64,000 bases of DNA from Datisca glomerata (taxonomy: Eukaryota; Streptophyta; Magnoliopsida; Cucurbitales; Datiscaceae): contig QANY01007271.1 in assembly GCA_003255025.1 (NCBI GenBank), positions 434,001 to 498,000 of the forward strand. Reading direction: 5' to 3'. Positions within the stretch are counted from its first letter, which is position 1; each line of letters starts with the position of its first letter. Under the pieces are notes generated by a model. That model saw only the letters and a program-made list of their open reading frames with translations. It was not told the DNA's origin and did no database searches. This document shows, piece after piece, positions 60,840 to 64,000 of this stretch. A program made the translations under genes and the position numbers.

Positions 60840-61295
60840 TCAGATTACTACTATTTGTAGTCTTACGAACTTGATTAAGAGTAACAATTTGAGGATATGA
60901 GACCTTTTTATGACCACCTTATCACCCTCCTCATCAAGGGTCATTGTGTCTATTGCTGAGGATTGTAACAAATCAATTTCAGCTAGTTTGGCATCCTCTT
61001 CCTCTAAGGTTTCAGGGAGGTTTAGAGTACGAGAAGCTTCATCCATAACTTCCTTCTCTTTAAAGATAAATTTAACCCATTCATGTTTAGGAATTTTATC
61101 CTTAGTCTTCTAGCAGCTCGAAAAAAAATCAATTTCCAAGCATATTCTAGCAAATGTAAGCTTTGACCCTACAACAGTAAAGCATCAACAAATAAGGGTT
61201 TTCTAACTATGATTAACACACTATAGATGATTAGGATTCCATAGGATTATTGAGAGATTCCACAATCTCACTCACACTGGTATATGGTGCATCTC
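60840..61295 (-). pseudogene. LINE upstream region (gag-like)
   Basis: The minus strand reads VVGSKLTFARICLEIDF near 61180, a word common in the gag-like part of plant LINE proteins (FARICVEID). It then reads HEWVKFIFKEKEVMDEASRT and an acidic stretch, NLPETLEEEDAKLAEIDLLQ, near 61090-60960. It lies in the correct order upstream of the endonuclease block. It borders Ty3-gypsy sequence of the opposite strand at about 61300. Confidence 0.6.
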
Positions 61296-61299
61296 CTTC

Positions 61300-61870
61300 T
61301 TGGTCAGTTTAAGAAGAAAGAAGAGAGGGATGAAAAAGATGAAGAAAAGGAATCTTAGAAAGAAGTAGATGAAGAGGCTATTGAAGAAGAGAAAGTTGAA
61401 AAGAAAGAGTCTGAGATGGAGGCTGAAGGAGAGCTAGAAAAATAGAAAGTAGTATGTGACAGTGAAAGAGAAGAGGAGATAGTTGAGAAAGAAATTGAAG
61501 AGAAAGAGGGAGAATCAACTCCCCCGCCAAAGCTTTCCCCTAAAAAGGGAAGGGATAAAGGAAAAAAGAAAGTTATTTACACCAAGTCTAGAATTAGAGA
61601 AGACCAAGAAGGCAGAATCACCTAAGATAAAAGAAAAGGGAAGTCGCGAGAGAGGAAATAAGAGGCTGTAGCAGCAAGAGCTTCAAAGAGGTCCAAGAAA
61701 AAAATTAAAAATTGACGCAAATGTGCAAGCACTAGAAGAGCAGTTACAAGTAGAAATCAAGTCTGTGGAAAAGAAGTTGTCAGCTCTAAAAGCCACCTTG
61801 AAAGGAAAGGGAAGCTTAAAGAGCTCTTCAAAGCAATAAGTTGCTGATGGTATGCTACAAGAGCAAGCGG
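61300..61870 (+). pseudogene. Acidic, lysine-rich tail region of a Ty3-gypsy element
   Basis: The plus strand encodes a highly charged run with several stops. It has EEREEEIVEKEIEEKEGEST near 61465, then PPPKLSPKKGRDKGKKKV and RASKRSKKKIKN near 61670. Such charged segments precede the 3' end of plant Tat/Ogre or Athila-type gypsy elements, which fits the polypurine tracts and LTR that follow. No catalytic domain remains. I infer the family from position and composition, not from a conserved domain. Confidence 0.5.
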
Positions 61871-62906
61871 AGTAATCATTCCTTCCCCTCTTGATTCTAC
61901 TCAACATTTTGTCTTTGCTATCTATCTTGGTGATTTCCATTACGGTTAGGATGTTTTTGAATTTTATTGCATGTTTTGTTAGTTAATTTTGTTAGTGGTA
62001 GTGGGGACACTAGCAAATGCAAGTTTGGGGGAGGGGCTAGGTCCTTCTTTTTAATGTCATTTCTATTTTTAATTTCTTTGTTTAATTGTTTTAAGGTGGT
62101 TATTTCTATATTCTTAGTGCAGTTTTTATTTCGAATTTACTGGCCTTTATTGCTCAATTTTTTTAATTAAAAAAGAGAAAGAAGGAGAATAAATAGTTTT
62201 TTAAGCATGTTGAGCTGAGATTGTGTAGACTAGCCCTATCTCTTGCACTTAGAAGTAGAATTAGCTGTTCTGGAAAATTTAGGGTGATTTAAACTTGAGA
62301 GAGGCTTAATACTCTAGTTGGGTACCCAACTCTTCTAGGAATCAGTCTTGTAAATTTCCCTTAATAGCTTAATTCAAGTTTGGGGGAGGAAATGTTTGTA
62401 AGTGGGGGAGGGAATGTTTGTAAGCACTATGATTATGTAAATATGCTACTTAAAAGTCGTGGCTTCAAAAAAATTGTTTGAATAAAAATGTTAGAAAAGT
62501 TCATACGCTTTAGGCTGTTGAGTAACCGGGTACATTCATCAACAATGTTGTCATTCGCATAAAAAGACATTATGAGATAAAGGGTCTTCTAAACCTTATA
62601 AAGAAGGAAAATATAAGAAGAAAAGAAAATGAAGCCAAGTCAATAAAAACTATTCTAAGCCTTCTGAATAAGTAATTCTAGCTTTCATCACACACCCACT
62701 GAAGGGAACTAGGCAGTATCTTGTTCAACATGTTTAAAATAAAAATACTTTTGATCTCTTGTACGCTAATATATTGAGCATGATGGTTGATATGTTTGAA
62801 ATTTTAACTTGCTTTGAAATGCAGAATTGTCTGGAGTCTAGAGTTATGTCTTTCTAGTTTAGGTTTGCATCACTCGAGGATGAGTAATAGTTTAAGTTTG
62901 TAGGTA
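61871..62906 (+). other. Gypsy 3' non-coding region with polypurine tracts
   Basis: GCAAGTTTGGGGGAGG occurs near 62020 and CAAGTTTGGGGGAGGAAATG near 62374. The latter is followed at once by a second GGGGGAGGGAATGTTTGTAAG. A CTCGAGGATGAGTAATAGTTT with AAGTTTGTAGG near 62875-62904 directly precedes the LTR and is the terminal polypurine tract. These are hallmarks of the 3' end of large plant gypsy elements. Confidence 0.7.
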
Positions 62907-64000
62907 TGATAAATATGAGATTTTAGAGTTTTCTTAGATTTCTAAGTCTGAATTGTTACTTATCTTAGGGAGATCTAGTGTTTTTAATGCCTACTTCTTA
63001 GTTATTTTCTATTTATTTAGTTCTAGGCTTAGTGTTGTTATGTTAACTTTATAAGTTTTTTTAACAAATTTATGCAGTAGAGTTTCTTCTATAGAGAATC
63101 CCTTGCAGAGCCTGAGATCCTTAGATGATGTAGTAGGGCCAGATGTTGTTATAGCTGTAGCATTGCAATGCAAGCTTGGTGAGAGGTTTGTCATGTCGTT
63201 CAGGTGGCACTTAAAGTAAAAAGGAGATTCTGTATCTGTGGTCCCCAATTCTTAGAAGCTCAATAAGCGTCATCGTGCTATGAAGAAACCCTAATCTCAA
63301 GGCTCATATTTAAGGAAAGTGCACCATTTTCGGAGGGTGGCCTAAAAAGAGACTTTAATTATTCTAAAGGAGCCGACACCTGCATTGTACGAAGGAGACA
63401 TTTTGCGCAGAAGGAAAGAGGAGGAAGAAGACAGAAAAGAAAAGAAGGCAAGCAATGAAGAAGACAAGGCCAAGAATATTCGTTTATTCTTCTTCTTTCT
63501 CACTTGTTTTGCTTCATTTTACTCTTTGTTTTATCTTCATTCTAGTTCTTAATCTGCCGAAAAACATGAAAATGAGATGTTATATTTGTTTTCTTAAGCT
63601 CATTATGAGCTAAATACTTAAAGCTAGTATGGTAATGAACTTTGATATTACTTTATCTTATTAATGCAATTTATGTTGTTATACTCTTTTTGGCATTTCA
63701 TTCAAGCAAGCTTAAAGTTAATTTTTTTTATTGATTGACCACCTTTATTGGAATATAAGTTGAATTAAGATCTGAAAAGATTTAGTTTAATGGAATCCAC
63801 TTGAATGATGCATGAGGACTTCAATAAAAAATACATAAAAAATGAATCGTGTAGAACTAAGTGCTTTATGAGTAGCATAGACATATGAGCTCACCTTGTA
63901 AACCCTTTAGCTATAACTTAAGAAATCATTCTTTAATTTGAATTTAAGCTTAGACATAAGTTAATTAAGATTGAGATTAGTAACCGCATGGACGACAGTT
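62907..64000 (+). repeat. Ty3-gypsy 3' LTR, cut by the window end
   Basis: It starts TGATAAATATGAGATTTTAG right after the polypurine tract and runs at least 1.09 kb without a recognised end. It contains a purine-rich GAAAGAGGAGGAAGAAGACAG segment near 63413 followed by a pyrimidine-rich segment near 63485. No open frame in it is supported. Confidence 0.65.

Overview
This window is nuclear DNA from a flowering plant, most likely a eudicot. The evidence is AT-rich sequence, genes split by GT-AG introns, a gibberellin 3-oxidase, a plant katanin p60 relic, and a dense mix of plant Ty1-copia, Ty3-gypsy, LINE and hAT remnants. No species can be named from the sequence. A run of 18 Ns (31092-31109) and a single N at 20244 show that it comes from a draft assembly.

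Only two genes look intact. The first (9989-12579, +) has six exons whose phases all agree and encodes a secreted EGF-like, cysteine-rich protein of 218 residues. The second (30221-31671, -) is a two-exon gibberellin 3-beta-dioxygenase (GA3ox) of 374 residues. Just upstream of the EGF-like gene lies a recognisable but dead katanin p60 (KTN1) gene (5902-8973, +) with at least four frameshifts and two lost splice donors. In front of it is a fragment of another decayed gene. KTN1 and GA3ox genes are also neighbours in Arabidopsis, so this looks like an old conserved gene pair in which one member was lost and the gap filled with repeats.

Layout: 0.3-2.5 kb, dead FAR1/FHY3-type (MULE-derived) gene; 2.9-4.3 kb, simple and tandem repeats; 4.7-9.0 kb, decayed genes including KTN1; 10-12.6 kb, EGF-like gene; 14.8-15.3 kb, six copies of a 91-bp nested hairpin unit; 15.3-17.45 kb, a 187-bp satellite with an inverted first unit, broken inside a Ty3-gypsy gag relic; 17.4-23.4 kb, gypsy LTR and a pararetrovirus-like polyprotein relic ending in a promoter and tRNA-Met primer site; 24.5-28.8 kb, hAT transposase relic apparently containing copia material; 30.2-31.7 kb, GA3ox.

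The second half is almost entirely retroelements: a complete copia element with a perfect 5-bp target duplication (34664-39555, -); a second copia element (about 43.5-48.4 kb, +); a 5.6-kb LTR element with no recognisable polymerase (48529-54118, -) full of internal tandem repeats; a LINE (55.7-61.3 kb, -) split by nested LTR insertions; and the 3' end of a Ty3-gypsy element (61.3 kb to the window end, +).

I found no evidence for a new multi-gene system. The most unusual structure is the 91-bp nested-palindrome array joined to the inverted end of the 187-bp satellite. The most informative biological signal is the dead KTN1 beside a live GA3ox.
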